Position numbers and translations under genes: made by a program. Of a DNA stretch of 64,000 nt, positions 8,857 to 16,572 are shown one piece after another; position 1 is the stretch's first letter; every line of letters starts with the position of its first letter. The stretch spans positions 164,501-228,500 of the forward strand of contig NZ_AP023360.1 in the NCBI RefSeq assembly GCF_018326265.1, written 5' to 3'. Source of the stretch: Catellatospora sp. IY07-71 (GTDB lineage: Bacteria; Actinomycetota; Actinomycetes; Mycobacteriales; Micromonosporaceae). Below the pieces are notes generated by a model. The model saw only the letters and a program-made list of their open reading frames with translations. It made no database searches and was not told the DNA's origin.

Positions 8857-8933
8857 GCGCTCGTAGCTCAGCTGGATAGAGCAGGGGCCTTCTAATCCTC
8901 AGGTCGCAGGTTCGAGTCCTGCCGGGCGCACCA
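8857..8933 (+). tRNA. tRNA-Arg (anticodon TCT), CCA encoded
   Basis: The 77 bases fold as a cloverleaf. The acceptor stem GCGCTCG pairs with CGGGCGC (one T-G pair), the D stem is GCTC/GAGC, and the T arm is GCAGG-TTCGAGT-CCTGC. The anticodon TCT is at 8891-8893 in the loop CTTCTAA, and the discriminator A and CCA are encoded. The anticodon stem GGGGC/TCCTC has a C-T mismatch next to the loop and a G-T pair, so it is weaker than usual. A TAGGAT hexamer at 8787-8792 is a possible -10. It should read the rare AGA codon. Confidence 0.95.
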
Positions 8934-9043
8934 TTCTGTAAGTCGGCTGTACGGCGCCCCGCGCGTCCGCGCCGCCGGGCGTCGCGGTGTGCGCACATCG
9001 TGGTCGGCGCAGGAATCCTGTCGGGAGCGACGGGGGTCAGTGG

Positions 9044-9049
9044 TAGCTT
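9044..9049 (+). promoter_or_regulatory. -10 hexamer TAGCTT of a leaderless transcript
   Basis: TAGCTT ends 6 bases before the GTG at 9056. Confidence 0.35.
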
Positions 9050-9055
9050 CCGGCG

Positions 9056-10027
9056 GTGACCTACCCCTCGCCAGACCAGAACCCTCAGCCGTACCAGGAC
9101 CCGCTCGCACCGCCGCCGGTCACGCCGTCCTACCCGTCGGCTGACCCGTACGCGCAGCCCGCGTCCCCGTACGCCGCGCCCGCCGACCCGTACGCCCCGG
9201 TCCCGCCGCAGCCGCAGTACGGCACGACCCCGCCGCCCCCGCCCTACGGCGCGCCGCAGTCGACCCCGCCGTACCAGGCCCCCCAGTCCTCCCCGCCTTA
9301 CGGCACGCCGCAGTCCTCCCCGCCCTACGGTGCCCCGCAGTCCTCTCCGCCCTACGGCACCCCCGCCTACGGCACCCCGCCTACCGGCTACGGCGTGCCG
9401 TACCAGCAGGCCCCGGGCGCGGGCGGCACCAACGGCTTCGCCATCGCCTCGCTGGTCCTCGGCATCCTGGGCGGCATCCTGCTCAGCGTCATCTTCGGCC
9501 TCGTGGCGCTGTCCCAGATCAAGAAGCGCAACCAGACCGGCCGCGGCATGGCCATCGCCGGCCTGGTCATCAGCGGACTGTGGCTGGCCGGCATCTGCAC
9601 CGTCGTGGGCCTGGCGATCGCGCTCGACGACACCCCGAGCACGGGCAGCCCGACCAGCAACTCGACCGCCGGCGACGACACCTCGGTGCACTCGCTGAAG
9701 ATCGGCGACTGCCTGAACTCGCTCGAGGACGACGACGAGATCGAGTCGCTGCCGGTGGTCGCCTGCTCGACCCCGCACGACGGCGAGGTGTACGCCGAGT
9801 TCCGGCTCACCGGCTCCACGTACCCCGGCCTGGACGCGATCCAGAAGGAGGCCGAGGAGCGCTGCGGCAAGCTGCTGGAAAGCTACGCGCCGAAGGCGGC
9901 CGACGACGCGTCGGTGGACACCTACTTCCTCTACCCGACCGACGAGAGCTGGCGGCTCAAGTCGGACCGCCTGGTGACCTGCGTGGCGAGCTTCGATCCG
10001 CCGCGCACCGGCTCCATCAAGGGCTGA
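9056..10027 (+). CDS. DUF4190 membrane protein with septum-formation-type C-terminal domain
   Basis: The 323-residue protein has three parts. Residues 1-120 are Pro/Tyr/Gln/Ser-rich with SSPPYGTPQ-like repeats. A DUF4190 two-helix module follows (about 122-190: GFAIASLVLGILGG... and GRGMAIAGLVISGLWLAG). The extracellular C-terminal domain begins LKIGDCLNSL and contains VACSTPHDGEVYAEF; this resembles the actinobacterial septum-formation domain found in several cell-division-associated lipoproteins and membrane proteins, with four cysteines that could pair. A role at the cell envelope or septum is plausible; no enzyme activity is suggested. Confidence 0.75.
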   Translation: MTYPSPDQNPQPYQDPLAPPPVTPSYPSADPYAQPASPYAAPADPYAPVPPQPQYGTTPPPPPYGAPQSTPPYQAPQSSPPYGTPQSSPPYGAPQSSPPYGTPAYGTPPTGYGVPYQQAPGAGGTNGFAIASLVLGILGGILLSVIFGLVALSQIKKRNQTGRGMAIAGLVISGLWLAGICTVVGLAIALDDTPSTGSPTSNSTAGDDTSVHSLKIGDCLNSLEDDDEIESLPVVACSTPHDGEVYAEFRLTGSTYPGLDAIQKEAEERCGKLLESYAPKAADDASVDTYFLYPTDESWRLKSDRLVTCVASFDPPRTGSIKG

Positions 10028-10033
10028 CCGCGT

Positions 10034-10071
10034 GCGATGCGAAGCTCCCCACCGCGGGGGCTTCGCATCGC
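10034..10071. terminator. Bidirectional hairpin terminator
   Basis: GCGATGCGAAGC(T)CCCC (10034-10050) pairs with GGGGGCTTCGCATCGC (10056-10071) with one bulged T, followed by GAAGAAGG. It lies between the convergent stops of the DUF4190 gene and the M16 peptidase. Confidence 0.75.
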
Positions 10072-10081
10072 GAAGAAGGCA

Positions 10082-11587
10082 TCAGGAAAGGAACAGGCGC
10101 GCGTTCGCGAGCAGGCGGCGCATCGGGCCGGCCGCCACGGCGGGCGCGTTGCGCGGGATGCCGTCCGGGTCGCGAGGCGGCATCGGGATGTGCCGGGCGG
10201 CCGCGACCCCTGCGTCGACGGCGGCCAGCGCCGTGTCCGGCACCGACCACAGCGCCGGTTCCAGGTGCAGCGTGACGCCGTCGTATCCGATGAGCCGCCG
10301 CGCCCCGTCGGGCCAGGCCAGCAGCGCCGCGCACTCGCGGTAGCGGACCGTGATCCGGGAGCCGGGCCGGGTGATGCCGACCGCGTCCGGCCCGATGACC
10401 AGCCGCGCGGCGGCCGCGTCCCGCGGCGCGTACCGGTGGCCGGCGACCTCGGCCGGCGACGACGTCGGGGCGGGCGCGAACCCGGCCGGAGCTGCCGCGG
10501 TGCCCCGGGGCACCTGCAGCAGTGTCGTCCCGGCGGCCTCGGCGGCGACCGCGTGCACCTGCTCGTCGGTGACCGCGGCCAGCTCCGCGCGCAGCTCGTC
10601 CACGGGCAGGTGACGCTGCCCGGTGAGCAGGTTGAGGGCGTGGCCGGGCAGGCGGGTCGCCTCGATCTCCGGGTGGTTCAAATTCTCCAGAGCCTTGGTG
10701 CGTACGGCCGTGACGCTGCGCGCATCCAGCTCACCTCGCCGCATCCGGGCCAGCACCTCGGTGAACCCGCCGAGCACCGCGTCCTGCTTCTCCGGCAGCG
10801 CGTCGGCGTACGCGGTCACCGTCGCGTACCCGTCGCCGCGCGGCTCGTACGACGACGAGGCCGTGTACGAGTGCCCGCCCTCCTGGCGCAGGTCGCGATA
10901 CAGCTCCCGTTCCAGCACGCCGGAGTAGACGCTCGCGGCGGTGCTGCGCCGGACGACCGCGCTGGCGAGCACGCCGGTGCCGTCTCCGGGGTAGTACGCG
11001 GGCAGCCGCGGCAGCACGGCCGCGGCCGGCGGCACCGGCCGGCGCGCGCCCTCGGGCAGCCGCAGCCGCAGCCCGGCGGGCACGTCCGCGCCCGCGATCC
11101 AGAGCACCGCATTCTGCCTGGTGAACCAGCGGGCGGCCCAGCGTCGCAGGTCGTCGGGGCCGAGCCGGGCCAGCCCCCACTCGGGGCAGCCGGGCAGGCC
11201 GTAGCCCTGCGCGCCGTAGCGCCGCAGCGGCAGGCCGGGCAGCGGGCCCCGGGTGCGGCTCTCGGTGCGCAGGATCTCCTTCTCCGTCTCCAGCCGGTAC
11301 ATCGGCAGGCCGGACAGGGCCGCGCAGACCCGGCCGAGGAAGTCCACCACGTCGGACTCGCTGCCGCGCAGGTGGAAGTGCGTGTAGACGGACGAGGTCT
11401 CACCGTTGTAGTGGTGGTCGGACAGCCCGCTGTCGTGCAGCGCCAGGTGCTCCACCAGGTGGGTGACGCCGTGTTCGGCCAGCGTCTCGTCGGCCTGGCC
11501 GACCCGGAACATGAGCCCCGCGCTCATCGCGCCGGCGGACGGCGCGATGAGCGCGGGCACACCGTCGACCTCGGTGGTACGCAGCAC
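10082..11587 (-). CDS. M16 family zinc peptidase-like protein
   Basis: An insulinase/processing-peptidase-like protein of 501 residues. The zinc motif HxxEH is present as HLVEH near residue 43 (THLVEHLALH), with the usual downstream structure HLRGSESDVVDFLGR. A second half-domain holds RELYRDLRQEGGHSYTASSSYEP, the substrate-binding segment of M16 partners. The last 130 residues (DUF-like, RLIGYDGVTLHLEP) are outside the standard M16 fold. The start GTG is fixed by an in-frame TGA four bases upstream; a 20-codon frame beginning with GTG ends at that TGA. Substrate and location are unknown; there is no signal peptide. Confidence 0.8.
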   Translation of the reverse strand: MLRTTEVDGVPALIAPSAGAMSAGLMFRVGQADETLAEHGVTHLVEHLALHDSGLSDHHYNGETSSVYTHFHLRGSESDVVDFLGRVCAALSGLPMYRLETEKEILRTESRTRGPLPGLPLRRYGAQGYGLPGCPEWGLARLGPDDLRRWAARWFTRQNAVLWIAGADVPAGLRLRLPEGARRPVPPAAAVLPRLPAYYPGDGTGVLASAVVRRSTAASVYSGVLERELYRDLRQEGGHSYTASSSYEPRGDGYATVTAYADALPEKQDAVLGGFTEVLARMRRGELDARSVTAVRTKALENLNHPEIEATRLPGHALNLLTGQRHLPVDELRAELAAVTDEQVHAVAAEAAGTTLLQVPRGTAAAPAGFAPAPTSSPAEVAGHRYAPRDAAAARLVIGPDAVGITRPGSRITVRYRECAALLAWPDGARRLIGYDGVTLHLEPALWSVPDTALAAVDAGVAAARHIPMPPRDPDGIPRNAPAVAAGPMRRLLANARLFLS

Positions 11588-11713
11588 GGCTCAGTGGGCC
11601 CGCGGGGCGGGCCGGCCGGGCGTCCACGTCGGGGCCGCAACGGTGATCGTCACGCGGGGAATCCTAGTGACCGGTGCCGCTGCGCGATGCCCCGTGGCCC
11701 ACGGCCTGGGACG

Positions 11714-12706
11714 TCAGAGGTTGACCAGCATCTTGCCGGTGTTGTCGCCGCGCAGCAGGCCCAGGAAAGCCTCCGGCGCGTTCTCCAGCCCGGCCACGAA
11801 GGTCTCCGGCGCCTTGATCCGGCCCTCGGCGTACCAGCCGCCGACCTCGCGGATCAGGTCCGGCATGCGGTCGTCGTGGTCGCTGACGATGAAGCCGCGC
11901 AGGGTGAGCCGCTTGCCGATCAGCATCATCATGTTGTTCGGGCCCGGCACGGGCTCGTTGTAGCCGGCGATCGCGCCGCAGATCGCCATCCGGGCGCCCA
12001 CGTTGGCGCGGTTGATGGCAGCGGTCAGGTGGTCGCCGCCGACGTTGTCGAAGTACACGTCGACGCCGCCGGGCGCGGCCTGCTTGAGCTGCCCGCTCAG
12101 GTCGCCGTCGCGGTAGTTGAAGGCGGCGTCGAAGCCCAGCTCCTCGGTCAGGTAGGCCACCTTGGCGGCGCTGCCCGCGCTGCCGACCACCCGGCCCGCG
12201 CCCTTGAGCTTGGCGAGCTGCCCGGCCAGGCTGCCGACCGCGCCCGCCGCCCCGGACACGAACACGGTGTCGCCCGGCTTCATCGCGGCGATGTCGAGCA
12301 GCCCCACGTACGCGGTCAGGCCCGGCATGCCGAGCACGCCGAGGAACGCGCTCGGCGGCGCGACGGGCTCCAGGCGCCGGAACCGCCGCGCCTCGCCGAC
12401 CACCCAGTCGCGCCAGCCGTAGCCGTGCAGCACCAGGTCACCGGGCTTGAGGTCGGGCGAGGCCGACTCGACGACCTCGCCGACGGCGCCGCCGTCGAGC
12501 GCCGCGCCGACCTGGAACGGCGGCACGTACGACTTGACGTCGTTCATCCGCCCGCGCATGTACGGGTCGACCGACATGACGAGGTTGCGTACCTTCACCT
12601 GCCCCTCGGCGGGGGCGGGCACGTCGACCTCGACGAGTCGGAAGTTGTCCGGGGTGGGCACGCCCTGCGGGCGGGACGCCAGGTGGATCTCACGTCCGGT
12701 GGTCAC
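11714..12706 (-). CDS. NADP-dependent medium-chain reductase (CurA/PTGR-like enone reductase)
   Basis: A zinc-free medium-chain dehydrogenase/reductase of 330 residues that reduces the double bond of alpha,beta-unsaturated ketones or aldehydes with NADPH. Markers are MSVDPYMRGRMND, PGLTAYVGLLDI, the nucleotide-binding VFVSGAAGAVGSLAGQLAK, and DVYFDNVGGDHL, all characteristic of the PTGR/CurA/leukotriene-B4-dehydrogenase-like branch. The GTG start overlaps the ohrR stop by four bases (GTGA) and has AAGGAG 6 bases upstream. Lying third in an ohr-ohrR operon, it probably detoxifies reactive carbonyls formed from lipid peroxides; that role is inferred from context. Confidence 0.88.
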   Translation of the reverse strand: MTTGREIHLASRPQGVPTPDNFRLVEVDVPAPAEGQVKVRNLVMSVDPYMRGRMNDVKSYVPPFQVGAALDGGAVGEVVESASPDLKPGDLVLHGYGWRDWVVGEARRFRRLEPVAPPSAFLGVLGMPGLTAYVGLLDIAAMKPGDTVFVSGAAGAVGSLAGQLAKLKGAGRVVGSAGSAAKVAYLTEELGFDAAFNYRDGDLSGQLKQAAPGGVDVYFDNVGGDHLTAAINRANVGARMAICGAIAGYNEPVPGPNNMMMLIGKRLTLRGFIVSDHDDRMPDLIREVGGWYAEGRIKAPETFVAGLENAPEAFLGLLRGDNTGKMLVNL

Positions 12707-13173
12707 GTCGTCTCCTTGTCCTCGGCGGCCGAGTGGGCCGCCTGGGTGATCATGCGCAGCGTGTCGCGCAGGTCGGCGAGCTTGTCGGCGGGCACGCCGG
12801 TGGCCTCGGCGATGGCCCGCGGGATGCCGGCGGCCTGCGTGCGCAGCGCGTCGCCGGCGGCGGTGAGGCTGATCAGGACCGAGCGCTCGTCGCGCGGGTC
12901 GCGGGCCCGGGTCACCAGCCCGGCCGCCTCCAGCCGCTTGAGCAGCGGCGACAGCGTGCCCGAGTCGAGCTCCAGCGACGTGCCCAGCGCCTTGACCGAG
13001 GTGTCCCCCCGCTCCCACAGCACCAGCATGACCAGGTACTGCGGGTACGTCAGGCCGAGCCGGTCCAGCACCGGCCGGTAGAGCGCGGTCAGCGCGCGGC
13101 TGGCCGCGTACAGCGCGAAGCAGACCTGCTTACGCAGGTCGAGGTCGGTCTCGTCGGGCACGCGGGCGGTCAT
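12703..13173 (-). CDS. ohrR: MarR-family peroxide-sensing repressor OhrR
   Basis: The 156-residue winged-helix MarR protein has the N-terminal redox cysteine of OhrR (Cys18 in LRKQVCFALYAASRAL, the counterpart of Bacillus Cys15). It also has the tyrosines RPVLDRLGLTYPQYLV that position it, and the wing ARDPRDERSVLISLT. Oxidation of the Cys by organic hydroperoxides releases the protein from DNA. The gene begins 4 bases after ohr and overlaps the downstream reductase, so all three are co-transcribed from the ohr promoter and OhrR should control its own operon. Confidence 0.9.
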   Translation of the reverse strand: MTARVPDETDLDLRKQVCFALYAASRALTALYRPVLDRLGLTYPQYLVMLVLWERGDTSVKALGTSLELDSGTLSPLLKRLEAAGLVTRARDPRDERSVLISLTAAGDALRTQAAGIPRAIAEATGVPADKLADLRDTLRMITQAAHSAAEDKETT

Positions 13174-13177
13174 GCTC

Positions 13178-13591
13178 TCAGCGAAGCACGAGTTGCACGT
13201 CGATGTTGCCGCGGGTCGCGTTCGAGTACGGGCAGACCTGGTGCGCGGCCTCGACGAGCTGCCGCGCGGTGTCGGCGGGCAGGCCCGGCATGGTGATCTC
13301 CAGGGTCACCGCGAGCCCGAACCCGGCTCCGGCCCGGCCGATGCCGACCTGTGCCGTCACCTCGGTGTCGCCCGGCTCGACCTTCGCCCGCCGCGCCACC
13401 ACGCGCAGCGCGGAGTGGAAGCACGCGGCGTAGCCCGCGGCGAAGAGCTGCTCAGGGTTGGTCGCGCCGCCGGCGCCGCCCAGCTCGACGGGGGTCGCCA
13501 CGGCGGTCTCCAGCAGCCCGTCCGAGCTGCGCACCTTGCCGTCACGGCCGTCACCGGTCGCGGTCGCCACCGCTGTGTAGAGAGGAGTCAT
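13178..13591 (-). CDS. ohr: Organic hydroperoxide resistance protein Ohr
   Basis: Ohr is a thiol peroxidase that reduces organic and fatty-acid hydroperoxides using lipoylated partners. The 137-residue protein carries both reactive cysteines in their standard contexts, AAGYAACFHSAL and HQVCPYSNATRGNIDV, plus the conserved TNPEQLFAAGYAACF stretch. It opens the ohr-ohrR-reductase operon. The ATG at 13591 has AGAGGAG-like purines nearby on the wrong strand only, and the operator palindrome lies 20 bases upstream. Confidence 0.95.
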   Translation of the reverse strand: MTPLYTAVATATGDGRDGKVRSSDGLLETAVATPVELGGAGGATNPEQLFAAGYAACFHSALRVVARRAKVEPGDTEVTAQVGIGRAGAGFGLAVTLEITMPGLPADTARQLVEAAHQVCPYSNATRGNIDVQLVLR

Positions 13592-13611
13592 GCCCCCGAC
13601 GCTAACCGCAA

Positions 13612-13633
13612 TTTAAGTTGTACACAATTAAAA
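13612..13633 (-). promoter_or_regulatory. Predicted OhrR operator
   Basis: TTTAAGTTGT-AC-ACAATTAAAA is a two-base-centred palindrome with 8 of 10 matched positions. It is strikingly AT-rich in a region of about 72 percent GC. It lies 20 bases upstream of the ohr start, and its TTGT/ACAA core resembles the known TACAATT-type OhrR boxes. Confidence 0.75.
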
Positions 13634-13772
13634 CGCCTGCGATCAGAATCACCGCCCCGAACCAGCCCGAGCACCGGAGCGGCCGGTGCGACGATGAGCC
13701 GGTGAACCATTTAGCGAAGATTTGAAGTTCGCGTCATGGCTTTGCGCGTGCAATTGCGGAAGAATCCCGCCC

Positions 13773-14537
13773 GTGGATGTCCCCATCGGCACGGCGCTGG
13801 CCGGGCGATACGTGCTGACCAGGCCACTCGCCCGGGGCGGAGTCTCCACTGTGTACCAGGCGGTGGACGCCGCCAAGGGCGCCCGGCTCGCGGTCAAGGT
13901 GGTCGACAGCCACTACTCCCGCCTGATCCGGCACGAGGCGGCGATGACCGACCGGCTGCGCCACCCGCACGTGCCCAAGGTGATCGACGTGGGCGTGGAG
14001 ACCGGCCCGGACGGCCGCGACTTCGGCTTCCTCGCGCTGGAGCTGCTCAGCGGCGAGGCGCTGATGGACGTGCTGGCCGACGGCCCGCTGCCCTGGACCG
14101 GCGCCGTCCGGGTCGCGGCCACCGCGGCGGACGTGCTCGCCGTCGCGCACCGCCGCGGCGTCGTGCACCGCGACCTGACCCCGGGCAACGTCATGCTGAC
14201 CACCAAGGGCCCGAAGGTGGTCGACTTCGGCCTCGCCGAGCTGATCGGCACCGGCACGCCGACCTTCGCCAGCCCCGCCGACGACGTGTACGCCCTCGGC
14301 GCGCTGCTCTACACGTCGCTGACCGGCAAGTCGCCGTACGCCGGGCCGCGGCGCAGCCCGCAGGAGACCGCGGCGCTGCGCCACCTCGCGCCCACGCCGG
14401 TGCTCGGTGTGCCGGGGCTGCCGCAGGCCGTCTCGGACCTGTGCCGCGCCTGTATGGACAAGAACTCCTCGGCGCGGCCCAGCGCCCGCGAGGCCGCCCT
14501 GCGGCTGTGGACCATCGCGGGCAACGCCATGCACTAG
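13773..14537 (+). CDS. Small cytosolic protein kinase-like protein
   Basis: The 254-residue kinase fold has a glycine-rich loop (LARGGVSTVYQA), the ATP-anchoring Lys in LAVKVV, the catalytic loop HRDLTPGNV and DFG in VVDFGLAEL. It differs from the common actinobacterial Pkn kinases in three ways. The HRDLKPxN lysine is replaced by Thr. The activation segment is cut short (DFGLAELIGTGTPTFASPADD runs straight into VYALG with no APE). There is no transmembrane or sensor domain. It could be a minimal or weakly active kinase or a pseudokinase-like regulator. The GTG at 13773 has GGAAGA about 10 bases upstream; a TTG at 13722 is the alternative. Confidence 0.75.
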   Translation: MDVPIGTALAGRYVLTRPLARGGVSTVYQAVDAAKGARLAVKVVDSHYSRLIRHEAAMTDRLRHPHVPKVIDVGVETGPDGRDFGFLALELLSGEALMDVLADGPLPWTGAVRVAATAADVLAVAHRRGVVHRDLTPGNVMLTTKGPKVVDFGLAELIGTGTPTFASPADDVYALGALLYTSLTGKSPYAGPRRSPQETAALRHLAPTPVLGVPGLPQAVSDLCRACMDKNSSARPSAREAALRLWTIAGNAMH

Positions 14538-14604
14538 GCCGAGCACGGCTGGCAGGCAGTCATCGTTCGTTGACGTGGGTCGCTCTATTCGTCACCACGG
14601 ATCG

Positions 14605-15297
14605 ATGCTGAGGCGTGGTCCGGCGAAGCTGCCCGCGAGCTATGCACTTTCACTGCTCACGACGACGATGCTCATCGCCGTGGTACTGCTGTCGCCGCTG
14701 CTGCTCGAAGCCGCGACGAAGATGATGTCCGGCGACTGGGCTCTGCTCAGCGATGTCGGCCAGACCTACGGCGCGGCGTCCGCGATCCTCTCCTCGTTCA
14801 CGCTGATCGGCATCGTGCTGTCCATCGCCGTCAGCTTGCGGCAGGCCCGCGTCGGCCAGCAGGATGCCGCGCGCTCCATGCAGTTCGAGCTGATGAAACT
14901 GCAACTGGACGACCCGACCCTGAGCTCGTCGCTGCCGCCGGACGCGAGCGGGGAGGACATAGCCGCCTGGCGGCGCTCCATCTACCGCAACATGACTTTC
15001 ATGTATCTCCGATCCAGCTACTTCACCGAGGACATCTCACCCGATGCGCTTCGGCTGCAGGCAGGGCTCATCTTTCGCAATCCCGACGCGCGCGCGTGGT
15101 GGCCGCAGGCGCGGCCGGCTTACACAGCCGGCAGCAGGTTGCGAATGGAGCGGAGATTCGTGCAGATCGTCGATGAACAATGGCGAGCGGCCACGGCGGA
15201 GGAGGGTGGACCGGGCTCGCCGGCTACGAAGATGAACGAGCCGGCACCACCACCCGCCAGGGGCGACGATGCCGGCCGAGAAGCCGATCTAGGCTAG
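14605..15297 (+). CDS. DUF6082-like two-helix membrane protein
   Basis: The 230-residue protein has two membrane helices (residues about 12-34 and 52-72) flanking a short loop. A cytoplasmic region follows: RQARVGQQDAARSMQFELMKL, RNMTFMYLRSSYF, and ARAWWPQARPAY. This layout matches the DUF6082 family, common in actinomycetes and of unknown function. ATG at 14605 was chosen; a GTG at 14575 is also in frame. Its stop overlaps the convergent DUF397 gene by 9 bases. GC content falls slightly through the helices and the DUF397/XRE region that follows. Confidence 0.65.
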   Translation: MLRRGPAKLPASYALSLLTTTMLIAVVLLSPLLLEAATKMMSGDWALLSDVGQTYGAASAILSSFTLIGIVLSIAVSLRQARVGQQDAARSMQFELMKLQLDDPTLSSSLPPDASGEDIAAWRRSIYRNMTFMYLRSSYFTEDISPDALRLQAGLIFRNPDARAWWPQARPAYTAGSRLRMERRFVQIVDEQWRAATAEEGGPGSPATKMNEPAPPPARGDDAGREADLG

Positions 15298-15483
15298 ATC
15301 GAACTCACCGGCCTTCACACCCTCGATGAGGGCCTGAAACGACTCCGGCGACAGCACGATGTGCTGCAGCGGATCCGTGGAGTCGCGCAAACCGACGGCC
15401 CCCGGGAACACGGCGACCTCCACACACGTCACCGAGTCGCAGCGGCTGCTCTTTCGCCAGGTCGCTGCCTGAACTGATGTCAT
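15289..15483 (-). CDS. DUF397 domain protein
   Basis: A 64-residue DUF397 protein. TWRKSSRCDSVTCVEVAV is the usual opening (W-x-K-S-S-x-S/C, C-V-E-V) and VLRDS...F-ALIEGVKAGEFDL the usual end, here as GLRDSTDP and SFQALIEGVKAGEF. DUF397 proteins are encoded next to XRE regulators with a DUF5753 domain and work with them in development or antibiotic control in streptomycetes; the partner gene starts 178 bases away on the other strand. ATG at 15483 is preferred over the start at 15525, with GGAG 8 bases upstream. Confidence 0.85.
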   Translation of the reverse strand: MTSVQAATWRKSSRCDSVTCVEVAVFPGAVGLRDSTDPLQHIVLSPESFQALIEGVKAGEFDLA

Positions 15484-15661
15484 CTTCACTCCGAAGATCA
15501 ACAGTAATGGCGGAACTGCCCACACATCCGCGTGCTGGCAGATTGGACAGCGTCCAGGTTAAACTCAAGTCACTGAATGGTGGCAGGCAGCCCTAGTCGA
15601 TTGGCCAGGTCGCACGCTGCCACATGGTTGATCAACCGCGTCGTGAAGGTGGGCCGGTCAG

Positions 15662-16540
15662 GTGAGCCCCAGGACGAATCCAGCAGTCGCCCGGCTTCGC
15701 CTGCGAAACGCCCTTCGATCGGCGCGCGACTCCTCGGATCTCACCCAGAACCAGGTGGCGGATTCCCTGGACTGGTCCCTGTCGAAGATCATTCGGATCG
15801 AGAACGGCTCCGTCGGCATGACGGTCACCGACGTCAAGGCCCTGCTGCAGCTTTACGGCATCCAGGATCCGTCTGAGGTGTCGCAGATGGTGTCGCTCGC
15901 GAAAGCCGCCCGGCAGCGCCCGTGGTGGAAGGAGGCGGGCGCCGACGCTCCCAAGCTCTCGACCTACATCGGGCTGGAGGATGGTGCCGCCGAGCTGCGC
16001 TTCTACCAGCTCCTGGTGATTCCCGGCCTGCTTCAGACCGCCGGTTACGCAAGATCTGTCCTGCTCGCCGGTCATGTGACCAGCGCTGACAACGCGGACA
16101 GCATCATCGCGATCCGCATGCGCCGGCAGCAGGAGGTGCTTGATCGCCCTGACCCGCCACAGATCCACGTGGTCCTCGACGAGGGGACGCTCTACCGCAC
16201 GAACGGCAACGCACACATCCAGCGAGAGCAGCTCCGGCACCTGGTGCGACTAGGCCGCCGAAGCAACATCCACATCCAGGTGCTGCCGTTCCGTGCGGGG
16301 CTCCACGTGCTGGAACCCGCGTTCGTCGTGATGTCGTTCCCCTATGGGCCGGAGTTCGACGTCGTCTACCTGGAGTTCAGCAACTACAGCCCGACGGCGC
16401 AGGACCTAGGCGAGGTCCTGGAGCGTGACGAGCTCGTGACGCCATACCGTGATGCCTTCGCCCGGCTGACCCAGGCCGCGCTGAGTGAAGAGGATTCGCT
16501 GACCTTCCTCACCCGCGTCGCCGACGAACTCGACGAGTAG
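15662..16540 (+). CDS. XRE-family regulator with DUF5753 domain
   Basis: The 292-residue protein has an N-terminal helix-turn-helix (residues about 14-68: LRSARDSSDLTQNQVADSLD...SKIIRIENG). The DUF5753 domain follows from about residue 100, with YQLLVIPGLLQTAGYAR as its signature. This is the WhiJ-like regulator type, paired with the divergent DUF397 protein. Such pairs are numerous in actinomycetes and influence sporulation and secondary metabolism; the specific target is unknown. The GTG start has GAAGGTGGG about 8 bases upstream. The 178-base gap to the DUF397 gene should contain both promoters. Confidence 0.88.
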   Translation: MSPRTNPAVARLRLRNALRSARDSSDLTQNQVADSLDWSLSKIIRIENGSVGMTVTDVKALLQLYGIQDPSEVSQMVSLAKAARQRPWWKEAGADAPKLSTYIGLEDGAAELRFYQLLVIPGLLQTAGYARSVLLAGHVTSADNADSIIAIRMRRQQEVLDRPDPPQIHVVLDEGTLYRTNGNAHIQREQLRHLVRLGRRSNIHIQVLPFRAGLHVLEPAFVVMSFPYGPEFDVVYLEFSNYSPTAQDLGEVLERDELVTPYRDAFARLTQAALSEEDSLTFLTRVADELDE

Positions 16541-16572
16541 GCGACCACCGCCACCGCGCCGCGCCCAGACCC

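Noticed and set aside
8798-9778. Minus-strand open frame with GRTRTCDLRIRRPLLYPAELRARD and another with ARQDSNLRPED
   Set aside because: These are the familiar false proteins produced by translating the antisense of a tRNA gene; here they lie opposite tRNA-Arg.
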